Shown here: piece after piece, positions 1 through 8,466 of the stretch
How positions within the stretch are numbered: position 1 is the first letter of the stretch
How the letters are laid out: each line of letters starts with the position of its first letter
Assembly (NCBI GenBank): GCA_024400455.1
Contig: JAKSMU010000004.1
Location: 62,001-126,000, forward strand
Length of the DNA stretch: 64,000 nucleotides
Origin: Bacteroidales bacterium
Lineage (GTDB): Bacteria; Bacteroidota; Bacteroidia; Bacteroidales; F082
Direction of reading: 5' to 3'
The notes under the pieces: generated by a model
Told to the model about the DNA's origin: nothing
What the model saw: only the letters and a program-made list of their open reading frames with translations
Database searches by the model: none
Program-made: the position numbers and the translations under genes

Positions 1-726
1 TACTTGGCAAAAACCTTGCGTGAATACGAACTCAATGCATTGGAAACCTTTGACGGCATAGCCGCCATCACGCGCAAAGACGCAGCTTTCTTCAGAAAAT
101 ACTGTTCAAAACCCATCATTGACATACCGTATGGCGTTTATCCAGAAGAGTTCACGCCAAATTACGAAATTGACGACAAGCCACAGTTCTATCACATTGG
201 CTCCATGAACTGGATGCCCAACGAGGAAGGCATACGCTGGTTTATCAACGACATTTTGCCCGATACTGTGAAGAAAGTACCCGATTTTGTATATCACCTC
301 GCAGGACGCAACATGCCCGAATGGCTCAACACGCTGAAAAACAAGCACGTCGATGTCATTGGAGAAGTGCCAAGCGCCAGGGAATTTGTCGCCAACCACG
401 ATGTGGCTATCGTTCCGTTGCTTTCGGGCAGCGGCATCCGCATCAAAATCATTGAGTCGATGGCCATGGGCAAGACCGTAATAACCACACAAGTCGGTGC
501 CGAAGGCATCCTTTACGATGAAGACGAGAATATCATCATTGCCGAAAACAAAGCGAAAATGATTGAAGCCATCCGCCGAATCAACGAAAACCCACAAATG
601 GCTGTGGAAATCGGCAAGGCGGCACGAAAACTCGTAGAAGAGACCTACGACAACCGTAAAATCATTGAAAGGCTGCTGCTTTTCTACGAACAAATCAAGC
701 CTTCAAGCAAGATTACGTTTATGTAA
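1..726 (+). CDS. Glycosyltransferase family 4, C-terminal part (5' end outside window)
   Basis: The frame is already open at base 1 (TAC TTG GCA AAA), so this is the last 241 residues of a longer gene; GT4 enzymes usually have 350-420 residues. The retained part is the C-terminal Rossmann half that binds the nucleotide sugar. It shows IPYGVYPEEF at the domain linker, GSMNWMPNEEG, HLAGRNMP, and GSGIRIKIIESMAMGKTVI with the family's E-x7-E type donor-binding region. It lies 38 bp before a second GT4 gene on the same strand, which suggests a surface glycan cluster continuing to the left. Acceptor and donor cannot be told. Confidence 0.85.
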   Translation, partial: YLAKTLREYELNALETFDGIAAITRKDAAFFRKYCSKPIIDIPYGVYPEEFTPNYEIDDKPQFYHIGSMNWMPNEEGIRWFINDILPDTVKKVPDFVYHLAGRNMPEWLNTLKNKHVDVIGEVPSAREFVANHDVAIVPLLSGSGIRIKIIESMAMGKTVITTQVGAEGILYDEDENIIIAENKAKMIEAIRRINENPQMAVEIGKAARKLVEETYDNRKIIERLLLFYEQIKPSSKITFM

Positions 727-737
727 CGAAATTTGCT

Positions 738-745
738 TACCTTTG
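738..745 (+). promoter_or_regulatory. Possible -7 promoter element before second glycosyltransferase
   Basis: TACCTTTG fits the Bacteroidota -7 consensus TAnnTTTG and sits 20 bp before the ATG at 765. No -33 TTTG is found at the usual spacing, so it is weak and the gene may simply be read through from upstream. Confidence 0.35.
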
Positions 746-764
746 TCGTCAAAATTCAGATGAG

Positions 765-1940
765 ATGAAAATCTTCGTATTACTGCCACGCATCCCCTAC
801 CCCCTCGAAAAAGGCGATAAATTACGTGCTTTCAACCAAATAAAGCAACTTGCCAAACAAAACGAAATCGTACTTTGCGCCCTTAACGACGACCCGAAAG
901 TTGATGAGCAATTGGCTTTTAAGGCCTTGCAACCCTATTGCCAATCTATCAATTTCATCAGCTTCAGCAAACCACAAATCGTCCTCGGACTGGCAAGAGC
1001 CTTTTTCAAAGGCCTGCCCATGCAATGCGGCTATTTCTACAACCACAAGGCAGCGAAGAAAATCAATGCGCTGATTGACAAACATAAACCCGACATGCTC
1101 TTCGGACAACTGCTTCGTGTGGCCGAATATATCCGCAAAAAAGACATTCCGAAAGTTATCGACTATCAAGATGTTTTCTCGTATGGAATGAAACGCCGCG
1201 CCGACATTGCCTCGCCCATTACGCGACCTGTTTTCAATATGGAATACAAGCGTCTGAAGCGCTACGAAGCCGCCATTTTCGACGATTTTGATGTCAAAAC
1301 CATCATCAGTGAACCTGACCGCGACTTAATTCCACATCCGAAGAAAAACGAAATCCTCATCATTCCCAACGGCGTCGACCACGATTTTTTCGCCCCGCAA
1401 GAAAAGGAAAAGAAATACGACATCGTTTTTACCGGCAACATGAGCTATGCACCCAACGTGAACGCCGTGGAATATTTGGCCAATGAGATTTTGCCCATTG
1501 TCTGGAAACAAATCCCTAACGCTAAAATGTATATTGCCGGCGCAACACCCGACCCGAAAGTCAAGAAAGCCGCTTGCGACAACATCATCATCAGCGGCTG
1601 GCTCGACGACATCCGCGATGCTTACGCACAAAGCCGCATTTTCATCGCCCCGATGCGCATCGGAACAGGCTTGCAAAACAAGCTCTTGGAAGCCATGTCG
1701 ATGGGTTTGCCAGCCATCACCACGCCTTTGGCCAACGGCTCGTTAGGCGCTGGAAACGGCAAGGAAATCCTCGTCGGCAGCAACGCCGAAGAACTGGCGC
1801 AGCACATCATAACCCTACTGACCGACAACGACCGCGCAAAGCAAATCGCCCAAGCCGGTTTCGACTTCACCAACCGCGTTTACGATTGGGGCAAAGCCAC
1901 GCATATCATGGAAGAGGCGATGAAAAAAGCCATCCATTAG
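765..1940 (+). CDS. Glycosyltransferase family 4 (GT-B fold)
   Basis: A 391-residue full-length GT-B glycosyltransferase, probably cytoplasmic and acting in polysaccharide or glycolipid assembly. The N-terminal acceptor half starts MKIFVLLPRIPYPLEKGDKL, a start seen in the family of GT4 enzymes found in exopolysaccharide clusters. The donor half begins near residue 205 with IPNGVDHDFF, followed by FTGNMSYAPN, YIAGATPDP and IGTGLQNKLLEAMSMGLP, where the conserved glutamate contacts the sugar nucleotide. It follows another GT4 gene by 38 bp and precedes ettA by 45 bp. The start is supported by its position right after the -7 motif at 738. The substrate is unknown. Confidence 0.88.
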   Translation: MKIFVLLPRIPYPLEKGDKLRAFNQIKQLAKQNEIVLCALNDDPKVDEQLAFKALQPYCQSINFISFSKPQIVLGLARAFFKGLPMQCGYFYNHKAAKKINALIDKHKPDMLFGQLLRVAEYIRKKDIPKVIDYQDVFSYGMKRRADIASPITRPVFNMEYKRLKRYEAAIFDDFDVKTIISEPDRDLIPHPKKNEILIIPNGVDHDFFAPQEKEKKYDIVFTGNMSYAPNVNAVEYLANEILPIVWKQIPNAKMYIAGATPDPKVKKAACDNIIISGWLDDIRDAYAQSRIFIAPMRIGTGLQNKLLEAMSMGLPAITTPLANGSLGAGNGKEILVGSNAEELAQHIITLLTDNDRAKQIAQAGFDFTNRVYDWGKATHIMEEAMKKAIH

Positions 1941-1985
1941 TTTTTCCCTTTAACAAACATTTAAACACCAAACGAAACAACATAC

Positions 1986-3668
<1,683 letters not shown>

Positions 3669-3701
3669 ACACAATATTACTAACCATTAAATTATCTTGT
3701 C

Positions 3702-3890
3702 ATGATAGCAAAAATCATCTACATCGTAGGTATCATCCTCTGTATCAAGGCTGTTTTGGAAATCCTCAAAATGAACATCGGCACAGCTGGTAAAGTCATC
3801 TCCATCATTGTCCTTTTATTGACAAGCTGGATTGGCCTTTTGGTTTATTACCTTTTTGCAAAAGACAAGCTTTCAAGCTGGTTCAAATAA
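3702..3890 (+). CDS. Small two-helix membrane protein, PLDc_N-like
   Basis: A 62-residue protein with two predicted membrane helices (about 3-17 and 32-53). The ending IGLLVYYLFAKDKL resembles the PLDc_N fold (a short two-helix segment found alone or before phospholipase D domains), in which the pattern I-G-x-x-x-Y-x-x-F/R recurs. The function of stand-alone members is unknown. It starts 33 bp after ettA and is closed by a clear terminator, so it may be the last gene of the ettA transcript. The family assignment is tentative; that it is a real small membrane protein is likely from its composition and the following terminator. Confidence 0.7.
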   Translation: MIAKIIYIVGIILCIKAVLEILKMNIGTAGKVISIIVLLLTSWIGLLVYYLFAKDKLSSWFK

Positions 3891-3913
3891 ACCAATCGAA
3901 AGTTTTATTCAAC

Positions 3914-3943
3914 AAAGAGTCTCATTTTGAGGCTCTTTTTTTG
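3914..3943 (+). terminator. Rho-independent terminator
   Basis: AAAGAGTCTC pairs with GAGGCTCTTT around an ATTTT loop (one G-U pair), followed by a run of T. It ends the ettA / small membrane protein unit. Confidence 0.85.
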
Positions 3944-3962
3944 TACATAATAAAAAACTTTC

Positions 3963-3970
3963 TATTTTTG
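3963..3970 (+). promoter_or_regulatory. Promoter -7 element
   Basis: TATTTTTG matches TAnnTTTG. It lies 39 bp before the ATG at 4010 and directly after the upstream terminator. An in-frame TTG codon at 3974 would start inside or just after this element, which supports the later ATG. Confidence 0.6.
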
Positions 3971-4009
3971 TAGTTGTTAACACATTTACTAACTCAAAAA
4001 TTAAGCACT

Positions 4010-4450
4010 ATGGAAGAAAATCAACTCAAACAGCTTGAAGAAAGCAAAATCTATGTGAACGAAACTAGAAAATGGATGAAGCTTTTCGGTATCATCATGA
4101 TTATCGGAATTGCCTGCTTGGTCGTTATGGCAATCTCATTCATGTCGGGAGGTTCTGCTCTCGCCAACACATTGAGTGGCAATCTGCCGGAAATCAACGG
4201 TATAACTGCGGTTTCAGGCGTTATCTACCTTATTTTTGCCGGCATAATGGCTTTCCCGACCATTTACATTTTCCGCGCCGTCAAGGCTGCCAAAGCCGCA
4301 GTTGAAAGCAACGACAACGCACAAATGGTTGAATTCCTGAAAAACACTAAATCCTATTGGAAATTCATGGGCATCTACACAATTGTAATGCTTGTATTTG
4401 CTTTGATAATTGTGCTTTTCACTATAATTGCAGCAATTGCGATAGGATAA
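4010..4450 (+). CDS. Small integral membrane protein, DUF5362-like
   Basis: A 146-residue protein with a charged N-terminus (MEENQLKQLEESKIYVNETRKWMK) and three or four predicted membrane helices (about 23-45, 64-87 and 115-145). It resembles the DUF5362 group of Bacteroidota membrane proteins, although this was recognised by eye only and no function is known. The ATG at 4010 is preferred over an upstream in-frame TTG at 3974 because the promoter element ends at 3970. It has its own promoter and terminator, so it is monocistronic. Confidence 0.75.
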   Translation: MEENQLKQLEESKIYVNETRKWMKLFGIIMIIGIACLVVMAISFMSGGSALANTLSGNLPEINGITAVSGVIYLIFAGIMAFPTIYIFRAVKAAKAAVESNDNAQMVEFLKNTKSYWKFMGIYTIVMLVFALIIVLFTIIAAIAIG

Positions 4451-4473
4451 CGTATCCTTTATCTTTTCACACA

Positions 4474-4499
4474 AGGCTTCCAATTCGGGAGCCTTTTTT
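4474..4499 (+). terminator. Rho-independent terminator
   Basis: GGCTTCC and GGGAGCC pair around AATTC (one G-U pair), then TTTTTT. It ends the small membrane protein gene. Confidence 0.8.
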
Positions 4500-4521
4500 A
4501 TGCCCAATTTTCAAAAAAGAC

Positions 4522-4529
4522 TATCTTTG
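4522..4529 (+). promoter_or_regulatory. Promoter -7 element for C10 protease gene
   Basis: TATCTTTG matches TAnnTTTG, 33 bp before the ATG at 4563, just after a terminator. No clear -33 TTTG is present. Confidence 0.6.
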
Positions 4530-4562
4530 CAGCATTGTTTTTGAAATTCAAATTCTATCAAC

Positions 4563-6944
4563 ATGAAAAAGATAATTATCACGCTCAGCATCATTGCACT
4601 GGCCATCAGCAACATGTTTGCTGGTCCTGTCGACCAGCAGACCGCCCAGCGCATTGGAGAAAAATTTCTGAAGACCACTTCGCTTGGACAAAAGGCTGAC
4701 ATTCAGCTCAATCTCGTTTCGGCAGCCCTTACCAAAGGCGCAATCGACTACTACATCTTTAACCTTAAAGGCGAAAAAGGCTTCGTCGTTGTTTCGGGCG
4801 ACGATTGCGTGAAACCGATTTTGGCTTATTCCACCGAAGGAACTTATTCGACAACCGACGTCGCCGATGGTTTCCGTTTCACTTTGAACAACTATCGTGA
4901 AGAAATTCAGTATGTCAGAGAGCACAACATTGCCGCCACGCCTGACATCACCACCGAATGGCAATCCATTGAAAAGACAGGTTACATCCGCCAAAACCGC
5001 AACCAGAGAAGCGTTGACATTCTTTTGGAAACCACTTGGAACCAGAACTACCCATACAACAGCCAATGCCCTGAAGACGAAGGCGGCAACGGTGGCCATG
5101 TTTATGCAGGATGCGTAGCAACGGCTATGGGACAAGTCATCAACTACTACAACCACCCAACCCGTGGCACAGGTTCGCACAGCTACACGCCTGGCAGTTG
5201 GGGTTACCCTTCCTACCCTACTCAGACAGCCAATTTCGGCCAAACCGACTATCACTTCGAACTCATGCCGCACGACCTCGATTCGCTCAGCACAGATGAA
5301 GAGATATTTTACGTTGCCCAACTGCTGCATCATCTCGGCATCTCCGTCGAAATGATGTACGGTCCCGATGGCAGCGGCGCCTATTCCGAATATGTGCCGG
5401 ATGCTTTGCACCAATACTTTGGCTACACCAACGGCAACCTCATTTATAAAGACGGCTTCTGGGGTGGCGGCTACACCAACCAGGAATGGGCCGAAGCCTT
5501 GAAAGGCGAACTCGACCAAAGCAGACCTGTCTATTATGCCGGCCAAGATGATAGCGGCAACGGCGGACACGCCTACGTTTGCGACGGCTATGATGAAAAC
5601 GACTACTTCCACTTCAATTGGGGCTGGAGCGGTCGCGATAATGCTTTCTGCGCCATCGGTGCCCTGAACACCACCAAATACGCCTTCAACTCTTCAAACA
5701 ACGCCATCATCGACCTCTATCCTCAAACCGAGAACTACGGCCAACGTCCTGATAGAATTGAAAAATTTGAAATCACCGAAAACGACAGTCACAATGGCGT
5801 CACATTGACTTGGAACAATCCTGCCAACGACCTCGACGGCAATGCCCTGACTTCAATCGACAGCGTTATCGTCCGTCGCAATTTCGAAGTCATCGCCACT
5901 TTCACCAATGCTGAAGTCGGTGCCGAAATGAGTTACAGTGACCTCGTTCCCGAAAGCCGCATTTATGAGTATTCCGTTTTCGTGAAAAACAGCGTTGGCG
6001 CCAGCATTCCGGTTTACCAGAAAATCCTCATCGGCGAAAAATGTGATATGCTCTTCCAGCTCAACGACGCTGGCAACGATGGCTGGAAAGGTGCCGCCAT
6101 CTCTGTCGTCGACGAAAACAACAACCGCATTGCCATCATCACCATGGAAGATGGTACCGAACAGCTGAAAAACGTGCCGCTGCTGCGTGGCAATCTCCGT
6201 TTCTTCTGGAATCACGGCTGGTATCACACCAACGAACAATACGACACCGATTTTGAATGTTCTTTCCGCATCATGGATGCCGAAGGCAACGAAATCTTCG
6301 TCTCGCCAAGCGAACTCACTGATGGCGAACTCTTCGCTTATTATAACGATTGCGAACATCAAATGGATTGCTCTGCACCAGCAAGCCTGACCGGAGAATA
6401 TGTTTGGAACGCATCTGATGAATATGGCGTGATGTTAAGTTGGACCGTAGGTTCCGCTGTAGCCAACCGCTATTTCGTTTACCGCAGCAGCGACAACGAG
6501 AACTACGAAAAGATTGCCGAAGTCGAACCTGGCAATTGCGGTATGATGGAATATTTCGACGATTTGTCCGGTGAAAGTGACATCACATATTATTATAAAG
6601 TTACTGCCTATTACATTGAAGGCGATGAAACATGCGAATCGGAACCTGCAAAGGCTCTCGACAATCCTGATAACGATTATGTTTCGGTTATCATCACCAA
6701 TGTCAACGAAAACAGCGAAGCTGCACAGGTTTATCCCAACCCGACAAATGGTTTGCTCAACATCAATGCCAGCGGTCTGCAGCACATCACCATCACCAGC
6801 CTGATGGGACAAATCGTTTGCGACCAAAACGCTGATGCTGATTCCATCACAATCGACATGGCCCAATATGGCAACGGCGTTTACATGATTCGCATCGAAA
6901 CCGCAAACGGCACATCATTGCAAAAGGTGAATGTGATGAAATAA
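4563..6944 (+). CDS. Secreted C10-family (streptopain-like) cysteine protease with T9SS sorting domain
   Basis: A 793-residue secreted protease. A signal peptide (about 1-20, ending NMFA) is followed by a Spi-type inhibitory propeptide (about 22-140) and the C10 catalytic domain. The nucleophile is Cys184 in YAGCVATAMGQVINYY and the general base His336 in NGGHAYVCDGY, with FHFNWGWSG after it, as in streptopain, interpain and the Prt proteases. Two beta-sandwich or fibronectin III-like regions follow (about 400-500 and 610-700). The C-terminal 75 residues form a T9SS sorting domain starting VYPNPTNGLLN and ending LQKVNVMK. The product should be exported by Sec, pass the outer membrane by T9SS and be activated by propeptide removal. 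It is a single-gene unit between its own promoter and terminator. Confidence 0.93.
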   Translation: MKKIIITLSIIALAISNMFAGPVDQQTAQRIGEKFLKTTSLGQKADIQLNLVSAALTKGAIDYYIFNLKGEKGFVVVSGDDCVKPILAYSTEGTYSTTDVADGFRFTLNNYREEIQYVREHNIAATPDITTEWQSIEKTGYIRQNRNQRSVDILLETTWNQNYPYNSQCPEDEGGNGGHVYAGCVATAMGQVINYYNHPTRGTGSHSYTPGSWGYPSYPTQTANFGQTDYHFELMPHDLDSLSTDEEIFYVAQLLHHLGISVEMMYGPDGSGAYSEYVPDALHQYFGYTNGNLIYKDGFWGGGYTNQEWAEALKGELDQSRPVYYAGQDDSGNGGHAYVCDGYDENDYFHFNWGWSGRDNAFCAIGALNTTKYAFNSSNNAIIDLYPQTENYGQRPDRIEKFEITENDSHNGVTLTWNNPANDLDGNALTSIDSVIVRRNFEVIATFTNAEVGAEMSYSDLVPESRIYEYSVFVKNSVGASIPVYQKILIGEKCDMLFQLNDAGNDGWKGAAISVVDENNNRIAIITMEDGTEQLKNVPLLRGNLRFFWNHGWYHTNEQYDTDFECSFRIMDAEGNEIFVSPSELTDGELFAYYNDCEHQMDCSAPASLTGEYVWNASDEYGVMLSWTVGSAVANRYFVYRSSDNENYEKIAEVEPGNCGMMEYFDDLSGESDITYYYKVTAYYIEGDETCESEPAKALDNPDNDYVSVIITNVNENSEAAQVYPNPTNGLLNINASGLQHITITSLMGQIVCDQNADADSITIDMAQYGNGVYMIRIETANGTSLQKVNVMK

Positions 6945-6973
6945 TTCAGTTGGCCTTTGCCAACAACATAAAC

Positions 6974-7007
6974 AAAAAAACGAGGCTCTCAGGAACCTCG
7001 TTTTTTT
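6974..7007. terminator. Bidirectional terminator between convergent genes
   Basis: AAAAAAACGAGG and CCTCGTTTTTTT form a stem around CTCTCAGGAA. The A-run on the left and T-run on the right serve both the protease gene and the minus-strand phosphofructokinase gene. Confidence 0.88.
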
Positions 7008-7027
7008 CATTATTCAGTCAGCGGAAA

Positions 7028-8245
7028 TCACCATTTCAAAATCTTCTTGAAATCGTAATCTTCTGGCGTTGGCAGATAATCCTTGGCTTGAATGTAATCG
7101 TTTGGCGAGATGTACTGCAAGCCATCGTTGAAAATCAGTTCAGCCTTTGGGCCGTTCAGGTTGACGAGACGCGGCTTAATCTTGCCGTTTTCGTCTTCCA
7201 CATCCTTCAGGTAAAGCGGCAGAATTTCGCCCTTCGGGTTGGTCGTCACCATGGCGCCGGTAACGCCTTGGTCGAAGAGTTTCTTCACGCCGTAGCCCAA
7301 TAATGAGCAGTAAGTCAAATCGTAGCCGTTAGGTTCGACGCAGCGGATACCGTAACCGATTTCGACCGGACGGCTCTTCACATTCAGACCTAACATCTTC
7401 AGATGCTGTTGCAGCAACACATTGAAAATATGAGCCTTACTGACATTACCCAATTCAGGATGGCCATGTTCGTCGTAAGTGAAAGCCACACCCGATTTTT
7501 CGATTTCATCATCGCTCATGAAGTGGAACACGCCTTCGCTGATGACCACGACACCGTAATTGACGCCCAAAAGTTTGCGCTTCACGATGGAACTCACCAC
7601 CAACTTGATGATGGCATCGAAAGTGACTTCCGTCTTGTTGAACATTTCAGGGATGACCACCATAGGGCAATGGCAGGCCGAAGTCATACCGAATGCCAAG
7701 TGACCAGCCTCGCGGCCCATGGCCGAAACCACAAACCAGTTGCCGCTGGTGCGGGCATCTTCGTAGATGGTCTGCACCAAATGCACGGCGGCATCCTTTG
7801 CGGAATAATAGCCGAAAGTAGGGCTGCCTTCAGGCAAAGGAAGGTCGTTGTCGATGGTCTTCGGGACGTGAATGTTTTGGATCTTCACATTGTTGCTTTC
7901 CAAGAACTTGGAAATGCGGTTAGCCGTCGAAGCCGTATCATCGCCGCCAATGGTGACCAGCAACTTCACGTTGTTCTTCACGAAGAAATCCGTGTTGAAT
8001 TCCTCGTTTTTCGGTTTGTAGCGGCTCATTTTCAAGGCCGAACCGCCTTGTTTCAGAATTGCGTCGGCATAAAGGAAATCCATGTCAACGACATCGGGAT
8101 TATCCCTAAAAAGGTTTTTGTAGCCTTCGTTGAGGCCAAGCACGCGGTAACCATCCTTCAGGAAGGTCTTTGCCACCGTGCTGATTACCGTATTGATACC
8201 AGGGGCCGGACCACCGCCAGCCAAGATTACTACTGAGTCTTTCAT
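7028..8245 (-). CDS. pfp: Pyrophosphate-dependent 6-phosphofructokinase
   Basis: A 405-residue cytoplasmic PfkA-family enzyme that converts fructose 6-phosphate to fructose 1,6-bisphosphate. The phosphoryl-donor site reads IGGDDT (99-104): Asp follows GGD where ATP-dependent enzymes have Gly, which marks pyrophosphate use. The catalytic loop is PKTIDND (128-134), again the PPi-type form, followed by FGYYSAKDAA and the substrate-binding MGREAGHLAFG. N-terminal AGGGPAPGINTV is the phosphate-binding loop. Energy-saving PPi glycolysis is common in anaerobic Bacteroidota. It stands alone, with a repeat-rich spacer upstream and a shared terminator downstream. Confidence 0.93.
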   Translation of the reverse strand: MKDSVVILAGGGPAPGINTVISTVAKTFLKDGYRVLGLNEGYKNLFRDNPDVVDMDFLYADAILKQGGSALKMSRYKPKNEEFNTDFFVKNNVKLLVTIGGDDTASTANRISKFLESNNVKIQNIHVPKTIDNDLPLPEGSPTFGYYSAKDAAVHLVQTIYEDARTSGNWFVVSAMGREAGHLAFGMTSACHCPMVVIPEMFNKTEVTFDAIIKLVVSSIVKRKLLGVNYGVVVISEGVFHFMSDDEIEKSGVAFTYDEHGHPELGNVSKAHIFNVLLQQHLKMLGLNVKSRPVEIGYGIRCVEPNGYDLTYCSLLGYGVKKLFDQGVTGAMVTTNPKGEILPLYLKDVEDENGKIKPRLVNLNGPKAELIFNDGLQYISPNDYIQAKDYLPTPEDYDFKKILKW

Positions 8246-8466
8246 GCAATTGTGTATTTAGTAATTGTTATTGTGTTTGAAATTTTAAATTCAAGATTGT
8301 TCAAAAGTCCAAAATGAGATTCCCGCCTTCGCGGGAATGACGGCCTCAAAAAAAGGCCGTCAAAGCGTCTAACCATCCAAAAGTTTAATCGTCTAATTAA
8401 TGTAAAACCATCAAAGAGTCTAATTGTCAAACAGTCAAAATGTCTAATCGTCTAATTGTCCACATG
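8246..8466. repeat. Intergenic repeat region: two hairpins plus GTCTAAT microrepeats
   Basis: The spacer between pfp and the GH92 gene holds two adjacent perfect hairpins. ATTCCCGC/GCGGGAAT encloses CTTC (8319-8338), and GACGGCCT/AGGCCGTC encloses CAAAAAA (8339-8361). An AT-rich tract to about 8460 follows, with the motif GTCTAAT(C/T) recurring at least six times at short, uneven spacing. The first hairpin resembles dispersed REP-like elements known from many genomes. No gene is supported here; a 62-codon minus-strand frame is an artefact of the hairpin. Confidence 0.7.

Noticed and set aside
4548..5612. Minus-strand open frame of 354 codons
   Set aside because: It lies wholly antisense to the C10 protease gene, has a low-complexity Val/Ala-rich translation and no domain; the plus-strand protease is unmistakable.
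7403..8236. Plus-strand open frame of 277 codons
   Set aside because: Antisense to the phosphofructokinase gene; the translation has no recognisable motif and reflects the third-position bias of the real gene.
7028..8245. ATP-dependent phosphofructokinase
   Set aside because: GGDD and PKTIDND are the pyrophosphate-type motifs; ATP enzymes have GGDG at this place.
8242..8430. Minus-strand frame with a SFPRRRES-like peptide
   Set aside because: This peptide is the translation of the ATTCCCGC hairpin element; the frame is repetitive spacer DNA.
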